Below are positions 33,080 to 44,643 of a DNA stretch of 64,000 nucleotides, piece by piece. Every line of letters begins with the position of its first letter. The stretch's first letter is position 1. Origin of the DNA: Piezodorus guildinii (Eukaryota; Arthropoda; Insecta; Hemiptera; Pentatomidae); contig CM041294.1 of the NCBI GenBank assembly GCA_023052935.1, positions 14,681,791 to 14,745,790 on the forward strand, read 5' to 3'. Under the pieces are notes generated by a model, which did no database searches, was not told the origin of the DNA, and saw only the letters and a program-made list of their open reading frames with translations. The position numbers were made by a program, and so were the translations under genes.

Positions 33080-36000
33080 CCCTACTTCTATAAAACATCA
33101 TCGAAAATCTTAATTTGGAAACTTAGGAAACCACATATCTCCAAGGCCTGAAGAAAAAAGAAAAGAAGAAAATTTCATGTCGTTAAAACTCAATTATGCT
33201 AATTTATTTTCTAATAATTACAAATATTCTTGCCTCATTATTCTGCAATGAACAAAATACATTTTGAAAAAACTTCTTCTTTTTTTTATTCTATTTATGT
33301 CATGTATATTCTAGACTTTCCTTTCTCTTACAGAGCGAAAACACTCCGAACACCATCAAATTTATTCGTTGTCAATTTGGCCATCTGCGACTTCTTAATG
33401 ATGCTCAAAACACCGATATTCATTTACAACTCCTTCAACAGAGGCTTTGCATTGGGCCACACCGGCTGCCAAATATTTGCACTCGTCGGTTCCTTTTCTG
33501 GAATCGGTGCAAGTGCTACGAATGCGGTTATTGCCTATGATCGTTACAGGTAATGTTTTTTAAAAGACCTGGCATATATCATTAAACTCATATTTCAAAA
33601 TGTTTTAGTTTTAAGTGTACGAAGCAAGGAACTGTGTACATTTTGCAGTATCAAGTTGATATTAATACCATGAGAACTCTCAGCAAACATTATCATTTAA
33701 CATTGTTATATTTTGTTTTTATATTTTAGAGCCATTGCTAAACCCTTCGCTGCAAAGATGTCCCGTGCCAAAGCAGTGTTATATATTATGCTAATTTGGG
33801 CATATGTCTCTCCTTGGGCACTTATGCCGCTGTTCGAAGTTTGGAGTCGTTATGTTCCAGGTAAGTTGGTTAAAAATTACAGATAATTGTACATTTTTAG
33901 CCATAGTAGTGTTTTAATAGTTCAGAAATATAGTTTATTAAATACATCTTGATTTCTCTCTTGAAAATCGAAAAAGATAAGTACCTAAAAAGAGCATAAG
34001 AAATTTCTTTCCAAATAAGTATGTTTCTGTTAAAGTACTACTAAATGAAAAATCTGGTGCGGGCAACACACGACTTTCACTTACCCCCGTTTTAAAAATC
34101 GATTAAAGAATTTTCAAATACAGTTAGAAATAAAAATGAGTGAAACCATTAAAGAGTTAATTAAATTGAAACATGTTTTTAAAAAACAAACTATTTTATT
34201 TTTATCTAAAATAATCACTTAGTTTTATCGACTTTTTATCAATCTTTATTAACTTTTACAAGCTTGTGTATAAGATAATATATTTTCTAAAATCTTTAGC
34301 TTTCCAACGGTGTATTATACGTCTATATTACTGCTCTTAAGTTTAAAAACAAAAAATTGCATTAAAAAAATATTTTTTCTGTTTTCTCCTCTGATTGGGT
34401 ATCGAATTCATTCAATTTATATATTTACCTGTTTTTCATCAGTGGTAACGAGATAATATAGTTATTTTTATAGAATCAACAAAATTAAAGGTACTTTAAA
34501 GAAAGAAAATTTAAAATATCGCCATTTAAGCCCTGTCAGACCATTTTAATCCGAATGAAACCTGAATTATATTAAAGCCCATTAAAGTTTACATCGATAT
34601 AGCGAGTTTAATCAATATCGTCGGAACCGTATATTTGTCTTAAATATGAAATTTCAGTTTCAAAGGACTTACCATTTCCGCCCGGGAGTTACCACACACA
34701 CACAGACCTTTTTGCGGGACTTGGTTATTTGGACTCAGGGGACCCTAAAATGTCTATTTCCGTTGAAAACTGGAATTTGAAAATTTTCACGATCGCAATA
34801 CTTTCCCTTACTATATATAGTAATTGAAAGTAAAAAGGAGTGGATTCCTATATCATGGACTACAGACAGTCCAGGGGACTGAAACAATTTCGACTCACTG
34901 TGCGAAGTCATCTTTGTGCATATTCACATTGAGTTCTGTTTATAATATGACATATTTCTTCAAGTCTCAAAGGATCGACGCTTCGCAAGCCCCGTTAGGT
35001 TTTAAGAGATAACAGTCTAACCCTTTTCACGATGTATGTTGTGAAGGAACAAACTCGACGACGTGTCTTATACTGCTGCAACTTTTTTTATATAACAAGT
35101 TGAGGTTGTTATTTTTTATATGACAATCATGATATTGTTTTTAAATATAAATATAACCATATATCCCAGTGGTTAGACAATCGGTACTTAAAAAAAAACT
35201 GTACCTCTACAACCCATGAAGGCTCTTGAGTTCAGTGTTTAGTACATATAGAGATTCGTATTGTTTATTGTGCCGTGTGGTGTTAGACCTTGATCACGCT
35301 CAGCAACCAGTTTTTTCCCTCCAATTAGAGTACCAACTTTAAAGAGGCTGGGTTTGCCCTAGAAGGGTCTCCATACCCTAGGGTCGCCCCCCGGCTGAAT
35401 TAACAGAATAAATAATATTCTGCCACAGACGGGATTCTAACCCAGGACCCGGAGAACAGTAGGCTAGTGCTCTATCTACGAGACCACGTCGCTCCCTCAG
35501 AACATCGGTACATAAAAAGTTGGACTTCACTTTACTAAGAAAAACAAATATTAGCAAATAATAATAATATTAAAGAGACAATATCTAGACAAATAAAAGT
35601 AGTTTAATCAGAATCGTTTAATAGCAAATCGTAATACGGTACAAAATATATTCCATATAATGGCACTTATGTTAATTAAATTTTATTTAAGAAGTTGCGG
35701 TAACATTCTAAGCATATACTTCTTTTAAATATGAAAAATGATCACCTGTAGTAGGGTTGCTAGTATAACAGTCTCCTATGCCAAAGGTCACAGGCTCAAA
35801 CCCGCAGGTGGTTCTAGTATTTTTTAATGGGAATAAAAAATCCTTAGTTATGCCGTCCTTCGGAGGGGACGTTAAATGGTGGTCCCGAGTCTGTGCGATG
35901 TCAGGTACTCGTTAAAGATCCCTATCCTAATAAACCCTGGGTAGGCAAAATTCAAGACTCCCACTGTAGCATCGTCCTATTAGCCACAGCGACATAAAAG

Positions 36001-38260
36001 TGACGTTAAATAAATAAACAAATAAATATGAAAATTCAATTTCGTACGAATAATTGTTTTTCAGCTAGACTTAGCACCACATTCACACACGGACCATTTT
36101 GCGGGGCCTGATCATTCGGACTCAAAGTGTCCACCTATCTTTCCGTTGAAAACTAGAATTGGAAAATTTTAATGATCCTAATATTTTCCCTTACTATATA
36201 TATGATATATAGGTAAGTGAAAGTAATAAATATAATAATAAAAATATCTATTATTAAACATTTAGTAAATAAATAAAAGAAATTAAACGCCTGCATTTTG
36301 ACCCGCAATGCTGAAGAGCTATTATGATCACGGAATTAACGGCGTTTCCATTTATGATGGGTATTTTACTTCGTAACTTTTAGTTTATTACAATTTATTA
36401 TTGCTACTTTTGATTCATAATATTTGTATGAACTTCTAGTTTACAACTATGTTTGTGTATATATTCGGGTTAGTAACATAAAAAAAAATGCAGTACAGCA
36501 AGTTTTACTATAGTCATCATAAAAATTGGAATGTAAGAAATTACAGATCCTATAATAAAGATTATGAATAATTAAGAAATTATCAAGAGTTTATTTTATT
36601 TTCAGAGGGTTTTCTCACTAGCTGCAGTTTTGATTACCTGACTCGTTCAGAAGAAATTCGTAATTGGGTAGCAGTAATGTTTGTCATCTGTTACTGCCTA
36701 CCGCTTGGTTTAATAATATATTTCTACTCTCAGATCGTCAGCCATGTCATCATTCATGAGCACAACCTCAGAGAACAGGTTTGAAAAAAAAAAAGTCTTC
36801 TTTTATACTCAATTTTATTCCACATGAAATGTTAGATTTTTATAGATTATCTATCGTTGCAGGCGAAAAAAATGAACGTTGAATCCCTACGTAGCAACTC
36901 AAACTTGCAGAACACTTCGGCAGAAATTAAAATAGCAAAAGCAGCCATTACAATATGTTTCCTCTATGTTTGCTCTTGGACTCCTTATGCAGTTTTGGCT
37001 CTTATTGGCGCTTTTGGAAACCAGTCAGTATCGAAAACTGTTTAGTGATTATTTTTATAGCAATATATGCATTGCCTAATTTATAATTTTCAGACCCTTC
37101 GTCGTAAACCTATGACATCCTACCCTACAGTATCCTTTAATAATATTCCGCTTGTTCCAGTTTAACAGATCCGCTACCTAGGACTTCTACTTAGCAATTG
37201 GATCCCCACAAGAAACTGCTCGCCGCTTTCGGTTACTTCAACACTTACTAGACAGACGCTCTAACCTTCCAATTAACTACAAAAGACTCATCTACATGAC
37301 CATCATAAGACCTATCTGGACTTATGGGGTTGAGCTTTAGGGCTCCACTAAACCATCAAATTCTTCCCGTCTTCAAACCTTACAATCCAAAATCCTCAAC
37401 GCTCCTTACTTTGTCACGAATAAGCTCATCCATATGATCATCCATATTCCTTATATAGCTGATTTGGCCTGAATCAGGTATCAATCGTTCTATGACAAAC
37501 TCCACTCCTACTCTAACCCACTAGTTTCAATACTAGCTTCCTCTTCCATTCCTGAAAATCCTCCGAGGCATCTGAAAAGAAGATGGCCTCGAGACCTTCT
37601 TGTTTAGATTGACTACTAGAGTGCTGCCAATGGGCAGTTTCTTATGTTTTTTATCTTTACCAGCATATTTACTTGTTGTATTACTAAATACAGCTGTAAA
37701 TTTCAATACAAATATTATAAAAAAATAAAAATAATTTTCAGAGATGTTTTGACTCCTGGCGTCACAATGATTCCAGCTTGTGCTTGCAAAGCTGTTGCCT
37801 GTTTGGATCCTTATGTGTACGCTATCAGTCATCCTCGATACAGGTAATTTACCTATAAGAATTTTTTACTACTTCAAATAACAAATAAATGAATTCAGGT
37901 AATCCTCATTAAATTTTTAGGCTTCTTATTTAATTCACTTTATGAAATATAATGTTTTGACTACAGTACACTCTTCTATAAAGAAATCTATAAACTAAAT
38001 ATAAATGAAAATGATATTTACGCCTTTAATATTTAATACAATTTTCAAGATTCATTGCTTACATTAAAATTAGTATTTTAACCTTTAAATAACTTGAATT
38101 ATATTCTGTTCTTTAATGTAGACAAGAATTGAACAAGAAGTTCCCATGGCTAGAAATAAAAGAATCGATTCCGGCAGATACAGGATCTACGGCTACCGAA
38201 TTGACTACGGCTACCAACAATTCGACTCCAGGGAATCAACCAACAAATAAAAATGTTTAA
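29295..38260 (+). CDS. Ultraviolet-class visual opsin (seven exons seen, N-terminal exon missing)
   Basis: Exons: 29295-29483, 33334-33549, 33730-33860, 36606-36778, 36863-37023, 37742-37843, 38122-38260; all have GT/AG borders and join in frame to 369 residues plus TAA. The first begins mid-codon, so a short N-terminal exon lies upstream and was not found. The product starts near [18 protein letters not shown] and has seven membrane segments, an AYDRYR motif after segment 3, the [12 protein letters not shown] loop, and the retinal-binding Lys in [12 protein letters not shown] (codon 37788-37790). Lys in [13 protein letters not shown] (codon 33407-33409) corresponds to the position that marks insect UV opsins. 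The C-terminus is Thr/Asn-rich, with likely kinase sites. It is expected in the rhabdomere membrane of photoreceptors. Introns 1, 3 and 5 hold LINEs, SINEs, an LTR and repeats. Confidence 0.95.
29691..30664 (-). pseudogene. jockey-type LINE 3' part in opsin intron 1
   Basis: On the minus strand, 30664-30353 reads [20 protein letters not shown] and [13 protein letters not shown], the reverse-transcriptase fingers/palm with the catalytic YTDD of jockey-like elements. Downstream the frame breaks repeatedly before a poly-A tail (T run 29691-29712). It is 5'-truncated, dead and antisense to the opsin. Confidence 0.82.
30925..31479 (+). mobile_element. Solo LTR in opsin intron 1
   Basis: A 555-bp block beginning TGTTAAGAATTGAA and ending CCCAACA, matching 39300-39853 in the opposite orientation. 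Its flanks CAACT (30920-30924) and CATCT (31480-31484) differ at one base and fit a 5-bp target duplication. No internal element remains. The frame across it, shared by both copies, is not a gene. Confidence 0.72.
31613..32549 (+). repeat. GTAAG repeat copy 8, in opsin intron 1
   Basis: Full copy from CTGGTGCGGGCAACACACGA at 31618 to AGTAAGTGAAAGT near 32547. A small ATTAATAATT expansion sits near 31710-31750. Confidence 0.88.
32709..32860 (+). mobile_element. SINE-1 fragment, diverged
   Basis: GGGGAGCTCGTGGCTG head, part of box B lost, then GGGGTATGTGAGACCCGTTA and TAGGCGTAGGGAATGATGAC from the family body. The tail is missing. Confidence 0.65.
33043..33077. repeat. Poly-A run
   Basis: About 35 A, preceded and followed by copies of GTAGGGT/GACCCTAC, so a short hairpin encloses the run. 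Confidence 0.85.
34053..34838 (+). repeat. GTAAG repeat copy 9, in opsin intron 3
   Basis: From CTGGTGCGGGCAACACACGA at 34056 to AGTAATTGAAAGTAAAAA. The segment between GTCGGAACCGT and ATATTTGTCTTAAATATG, about 100 bp in other copies, is deleted near 34630. Confidence 0.87.
35188..35503 (-). mobile_element. SINE-3 copy in opsin intron 3
   Basis: The head on the minus strand is GGGAGCGACGTGGTCTCGTA with box B GGGTTAGAATCCCGTC. ATCGGTAC flanks it at 35180-35187 and 35504-35511. Confidence 0.85.
35738..36023 (+). mobile_element. SINE-2 copy in opsin intron 3
   Basis: tRNA-like head ATCACCTGTAGTAGGGTTGC, box B GGTCACAGGCTCAAACCC, then the family body and an AAATAAATAAAC tail. AAATATGAAAA flanks it at 35727-35737 and 36024-36034. 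Confidence 0.88.
36060..36228 (+). repeat. GTAAG repeat, right-end fragment
   Basis: Diverged right end with GGACCATTTTGCGGGGCCTG, CCGTTGAAAACTAGAATTGG and TATAGGTAAGTGAAAGTAA. Confidence 0.75.
37083..37742 (+). pseudogene. LINE 3' end whose target duplication contains the opsin exon 6 splice acceptor
   Basis: Between the duplicated ATAATTTTCAGA (37083-37094 and 37731-37742) lies the C-terminal tail of a LINE reverse transcriptase in broken frames ([26 protein letters not shown], GVEL, PWGP-like end RRPWPRDL). The closely related copy at 45128-45790 is open. Both end in an A/T-rich tail with AATAAA (37724-37729). The right duplicate provides TTTTCAG just before exon 6 of the opsin. The left duplicate keeps a second acceptor-like AG. 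Confidence 0.85.
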
Positions 38261-38309
38261 TATACTTATATATATTTTTGTAACATCCTGATAGTTGATC
38301 TGGAGCGAG

Positions 38310-38315
38310 AATAAA
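38310..38315 (+). promoter_or_regulatory. Polyadenylation signal of the opsin gene
   Basis: AATAAA 50 bases after the opsin stop codon, in the expected place for its transcript end. Confidence 0.65.
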
Positions 38316-38812
38316 GCATATACATGAATTAGTGTTGTTTTTAATGTATTGGTACCTTAATTTATTTATTTTTTTATTGCATTGTATGGTGAACATCTTT
38401 TACAACAAAAAAGCCTATTAAATTCTTAATTTCGTTTGAATAATATAAATGTTAAATGGTAACAGATAGTTTCAATGTAGAACAATCATCCCGCCAGGAT
38501 TTAGCTAGACAGTTGTTTCCCTTTCGGGAAAATGAAAAATCAAGATTCTTAAAATCGATAAAATTCTTCAATATTACCCCATTGATAATTTAATAATAAA
38601 ACGCACATCAATATGGAAAATCATCAAAACAAAACAAATTAATAACTGATAATCTTACAATAGATGTTGCTATAAAAAAACAACGTCTCCCATAACCTAA
38701 AAATAGCCATGATTTCAAAGAAATCTAAATAGATAAAATAAATCGATATCTGAATCTCTTTTATTTTCAAAAGCTGTCCTTTCGATAATCTAACAATGAA
38801 CCTATTAACAAA
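38316..38812. other. Gap, nothing recognised
   Basis: AT-rich. A short hairpin GTTTCCCTTTCGGGAAA near 38514-38531 resembles the extra block in some GTAAG repeat copies; otherwise empty. Confidence 0.4.
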
Positions 38813-38823
38813 CAAATATAAAG

Positions 38824-39108
38824 TTTGTTTTTTTATTAAGTTAACGTCACTTTATGCTACTGTGGTTAATCGGACGATGCTACAGTGGGAGTCCTAAATT
38901 TTGCATATCCAGGTTTAATTAGGAAAGGGATCTTTAACGAGTACCTGAAATCACACATGCTCGGAAACACCTTTTTACGTCCCCTCCGAAGGACGGCATA
39001 ACAAAGGACTTTTACTCCCATTAGAAAATCCTAGGAGCACCTGGCGTTCGAACCCGTGACCTTTGGCATTTAAGGCGGTTATGCTAGCCACCATACTATA
39101 GGTGGTCC
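38824..39108 (-). mobile_element. SINE-2 copy
   Basis: On the minus strand the head region (CTATAGTATGGTGGCTAGCA) and box B GTCACGGGTTCGAACGCC precede the family body. CAAATATAA flanks it near 38813 and 39109. Confidence 0.8.
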
Positions 39109-39294
39109 CAAATATAAGGTTAATAATAAATGATAAAATAAGGATAAAATAAATAAAAACTCCTATTCCTGTGTTGCTTACTCTATGCAATTATACCAGG
39201 AAATCCCTCATCCAGCCCATTTTAAATGTCTGTTTGTTAGTATTTTCGGGTAAGTTGTGAAATGGTTTGTTGAGTCCGAATATGTTTGTTGACT

Positions 39295-39858
39295 GTTGGT
39301 GTGGGGAAGAGGGGCGACTAACGCGTTTGCTCGCAGCCTCAACCCGGTCGTTAATATAAATCGCTGAATTATCTGTCAATCCGTGTAATTTTGTTGAGGG
39401 TAAATAAATGAAATAATAAAAGAGAGGGCATGAAAAGCTTATATTAATTAAAATAAAACAAAATACTGTTTATAGTGTGCAAACGGTGATTCTTTCTATC
39501 CGTGATAACTTCCTTCCATCTCCCGCCTGCGATGTTCCTTTCTTTCCTTCTGCGACTCCTACTCCATGCGACAATTCTGAGACAATCTTCTAGGATGATG
39601 TGCGAGTTGCGATTATACGAAAAATATGCGACATTCAACGACAACCAACTTAATTAAACACCGTCTACACTCGCGAGTGACTCCATTAACTCTCTCTCAA
39701 TCCCAGAATGCACTTTGTCCCGTGGTCACTTAACAGCTGATTCAAATAGAATAAAACAAATGCATGTTGCGCTTGCACATAATAAATCACAAAATAAACA
39801 AATAAAATTACAAATGGAGAGATATAAACATAAGACTAATTCAATTCTTAACAGTTGG
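39295..39858 (-). mobile_element. Solo LTR with GTTGG target duplication
   Basis: LTR 39300-39853 (554 bp) runs TG..CA and is an inverted relative of 30925-31479. The duplication GTTGG is exact at 39295-39299 and 39854-39858. This identifies it as a solo LTR left by recombination between the two LTRs of a former element. Confidence 0.82.
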
Positions 39859-40515
39859 AATATCGAGTAGTGTAGCTATAAAGCTTCGTTATTATTCTAA
39901 AAAGTATTTAGTGAATAATTTGAAGCATTCGTAAGTCTTTTTGTCTCTCCAGTCTACCTTTGAGAAGTAATGCGCCAAAATAATCATTGATTTGGTGTTT
40001 TCGTTTATTCTTGCTGTGTGGACCCATAGCACTCACTTTATTCTTCTATTAAATGTCAGTCATAGATACTTATTGTTTGAAATTTGAATATTTTTGAGGT
40101 ATACAGAGAACATATCTAATAATCTTATACTTAACCCGGGGAATTGTCGAACATTTAAGGTAATGAGGTAGTCGTCTTGTTTAAGTCGAATTTCGCAAAC
40201 ATCTTTAGATTATGTACATACTTATGAAGGATATAGATATTTTAAAAAAAATTGTTCTATCATCTTCATACGTTGCTTTCAGTTTTGGATTAGTTAACGA
40301 TCACTTCAATAACAGGGCATAGAGGAAGGTAATAATTATAATCTCCTTGGTTAAGGCGGTTGGTTATGTATTGGTTAGTGGTTATAATGGGTTCTGTTTT
40401 GCTGTCACTTTCTCTTTCATGCCTTAAGTTAAGATAATTTGATTAACGTATTAAATTGAATGACTATATATACAAACGTAGTATAATGTGTGTTTCTCAA
40501 CTTATGTTTATCGAA
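39859..40515. other. Gap upstream of the zinc-finger gene
   Basis: Presumably contains the promoter and 5' UTR of the gene starting at 40516. No TATA box or initiator could be supported. Confidence 0.35.
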
Positions 40516-43500
40516 ATGGCTAATGAAGAGATGAATGTATTAGATGTTCTATATGGAGCTGATTTCAATTTAAGTAATTCAAATCCAGAAGATGTTTCCA
40601 ATCTTGAATATGAAGATGTGTTCAAGGATGTTGACTTTAATTGTTCTTCAGAGCTAAGTAGTCCATCTGATGAAGAGGAAGATAGTACAAAACCATTAGA
40701 AACTCAAATACGTAAACATTTAGTTATTGGAAAGCATATTGAAATAATTGATGGTACTCCGCCATTCGTTATTTAATCATGTTAATAGTAATATAAAATA
40801 TTATATATATTGATCTTTTTCCTTTTTCTCAGGAGAACAGAAAAAATATAAATGTACTATTTGTAAATGCCAGTTTGCTTGGAAACATCAGATAAGATAT
40901 CATGATTATTGTGTTACGGGCAAGCGCCCACTGAAATGTGAATTGTGTGACAAAAGATTTATTAAAAAATCTCATTTAATTTATCACACACGTACCCACT
41001 CAGGTTAATATTTGGATTTTTAATTGTAATGAAAAAAAAATCAATGATTCTGAAAACTCATTGGACATAATCATTATAAATATTATAGGTGAATCTCCAT
41101 ATCAATGTTCCGTATGTCCAAAGAAGTTTAAGCAGCTGTGTAAATTGAAACGTCATGAGAACATTCATAAACGTAAGTTATCATTGCAAAATGTATATTA
41201 AATCTTTTAAAATATTATCTAGTTTTTTTAAATTTTACTTTAGCCCTTGTCAGATTTGTTTTTTTTCTTTTTTTCCCTTAACTAGATTAGGTATGAGTTC
41301 TGAAACCTGAGTCATCATGATAATTTTTTTAAGTTAGTTTGTTTGTTTATTTATTTAACGTCACTTTATGCTACTATGGCTAATCGGACGATGCTACAAT
41401 GGGAGTCCTAAATTTTGCCTATCCAGTTTTTATTAGGATAGGGATCTTTAACGAGTACCTGACATCGCACAGGCTCGGGACCACCTTTTAACGTCCCCTC
41501 CGAAGGACGGCGTAACTAAGGATTTTTTACCCCCATTAAAAAATCCTAGGACCACCTGCGGGTTTGAACCCGTGACCTTTAGCATGGGAGGCTGTTACGC
41601 TAGCCACCCAGCTACAAGTGATCCCCCTTTAAGTTAGTAAAAAACAAAGTAAATTAATAAGAGAAAGCTTTAATAATTAATTACTAATAATTTTGAGACA
41701 AATTTAACTGTTTAAGTTATCACAATATTCTTTACACTCTCACTTGAATATGGAGTAATGCCTTGTTTGTTATACTTTTTACTATCTGAGTCTTGAGTCT
41801 TTATTTGTTTTGATAGGCCACTTTTAAATCTTGATTACATTTATTTTTATTTATTTATTTAACGTCACTTTATGCTACTATGGCTAATCGGACGATGCTA
41901 CAGTGGGAGTCCTAAATTTTGCCTATTCAGGTTTTATTAGGATAGGGATCTTTAACGAGTACCTGACATCGCACAGGCTCGGGACCACCTTTTAACTTCC
42001 CCTCCAAAGGACGGCGTAACTAAGGATTATTTACTCCCATTAAAAAATCCTAGGACCATCTGCGGATTTGAATCCGTGACCTTTGGCATAGGAGGCTGTT
42101 ATGCTAGCCACCCAGCTACAAGTGATTCTATCTTGATTCCATAAATCTCTATTAAGGAAATCAAAACTTGAAATTTTTATGAGAAACATAAAGATATTCA
42201 TACCGTGAGCGATCGCCTCTTTCAGCCGTGGCATTTCAATTTTTTTAACTGCCATACGAATCTGCTCATCCTTCATATTTAGTGCACAGTAAATGTTTTA
42301 ATTTTATATATGCTTTAAATGTTTTTAGAATATTCTGGAAATTATAAAGTAAATTTTTTTTCTATACAATGTTTTGATAGTTTTTAATTTTTATTATTTA
42401 AGCCTAGTATTTCAAACATACTTTTTAAGTTTTATAACTGTTTTTTCTTACCAATTATACTTATTTACAGCCATTTTTTTTTTTTTTTTGTCCTGACAGA
42501 ACCCGGGGAAGCTGAAAAATTCCAGTGCAGTGTATGTGAACAGAACTACTGTGATCGTGATTCGCTGAAAAAGCATCAACTTAAACATGAGAAGTCAAAA
42601 ACAATACAATGTAAGCATTGCAAGAAGAAATATGCAGATGAGCTTGCGTTGAAACATCATTTGGCCACTCATCAGGGTTAGTATAGTGATAAAATAATCC
42701 AGTAAATGGATGTACACTTTTGATAATCAGGATAGTTAACAAAAGATGGTTTACATTTTGGTTATTTATCAACGTCGCGCACGAGAACACCTATAAGACG
42801 GCCGAAAACTGTTGAGTTTTTTTTTTTTTTTATTGAAAAATGATATTTTAAAAAAATTATGACGACGCTGCTGAAAAGCGGTGAAATGAAATGATAATTA
42901 AGATGGATATGCATGAAGCTTGAGAATGGCCCTAGAGGCTGAAACGTTGCGATGACTGAATTAAATAAATTGTTTTATAAAAAAAATATATCCAAGAATT
43001 TCTTTTGTAAAACGGCCTAATATTTATCGAACACAAAAATCTGTTTCTCCTTGGTAAGCTTTCTACAGTTTCTTTCCAAAATTACTAGATTTGGCACTGA
43101 CCGCATCCACTCCACTATGATCCTCACAACTCAACATTAAGTATTTGGTTTCTAAATGGCAGTTGTCCAGTGGTTTTTTTGTGTTTATTTATTTAACGTC
43201 ACTTTTATGCTACTATCGGACGATAATTCAGTGGGAGTCCTAAATTTTGTCAATCCAGGTTTTATTAGGATAGAGATCTTTAACGAGTACCTGACATCGC
43301 ACAGGCTCGGGACTACATTTTAAAATCTCCTCTGAAGGACGGTATAACTAAGGATAGGACCAATTGCGGGTTTGAACCGGTGACCTTTGGCATATCTCTA
43401 TACATACAAAGTGATTTCACAAGTCTTGGATCTGCTAACTCCTTTTAAACCACTTGACAGATTTTGTTAAGGTTTTCACTAATATTTAGAGCGGTTGTCT

Positions 43501-44575
43501 CCAAAAAATGGTCCACCAACATTTTCTGGGTGTTCACGAGGAGTCATTGAGTAATTATTTTAAATTACCGTAAATGTGAAGAAAAAAAAAGTTGGGAAGC
43601 CTTGGCTTGTTGCAAGAATCCCTCACACATTGTGTAGGCACATTAAATTCCTCTTTAACTGATAGTTCATTTCTTTTTAAGTAGTCCAATGGCCACATAT
43701 GTTATATTTATTAATTTCAGTAATTCTCGGAGTACAATGTTTCATGAATTGTAGGTTTTTAAAACCTACGCCTAGTATTCAGTATTCTGGGTCAAGTAGA
43801 ACCTTCGCTTTGATAAATGACTGTCTTAAGCGCTATAATTATCATGAAGGGCAAAATGGTGCTCAGTAGTGTTACTTGATTATATAAACAAATATATAAT
43901 ATTGGCGAACCTCTTCTACCAGTTCGCAGTAAATCACCTCACTGGGCCTATGAGCGCCACTGTTGACATACAAGGATATTTGTCCGCCGCTGCACTTATT
44001 ATATGCCCTGCTGCCTGCATATACTTTTGGGACGATTTATACCCTCGTCTGTAGGGTCTTCTCCGGAAAGGTGCTCCTGAGGTGTATACTATATATGACC
44101 TAATGTCATATCATATGTATTGTATACTGTTCATGAGTGTTTGTGCAGTGTACTTGGGAAACCGGGGGTGCGTTAATCCCCATTAGCCTGGCACCTCAGC
44201 TAGCCCGTGCGGCATAAGATTATTATAAATCACCTAATTAGAATTTATTTTAAATTTTAAAAACTTATTTAAAATAAATTGAAACTAATGTATATTTATT
44301 TTTTAGTTCCCAAGTTCATCTGTGAGGTATGTGGTAGAAGATTTCGCTGGAAACACAGCCTCAACATCCATTTGCAAATGCATGAAGACCTTTATCCTCA
44401 CCAGTGCTCTCAATGTAGAAAGACTTTTAGAACTAAAAAAGAGCTTAACCAACATGAAGTTGTGCATGATAAAGGTAAATATTTTTCATATTATGATTTC
44501 GCAAATTAATTGGATAAGTCACTTTTGTTTTTTTAGCTTTTTGATATTATTAAGGTTTTTCTTGATATGATATAT

Positions 44576-44643
<68 letters not shown>

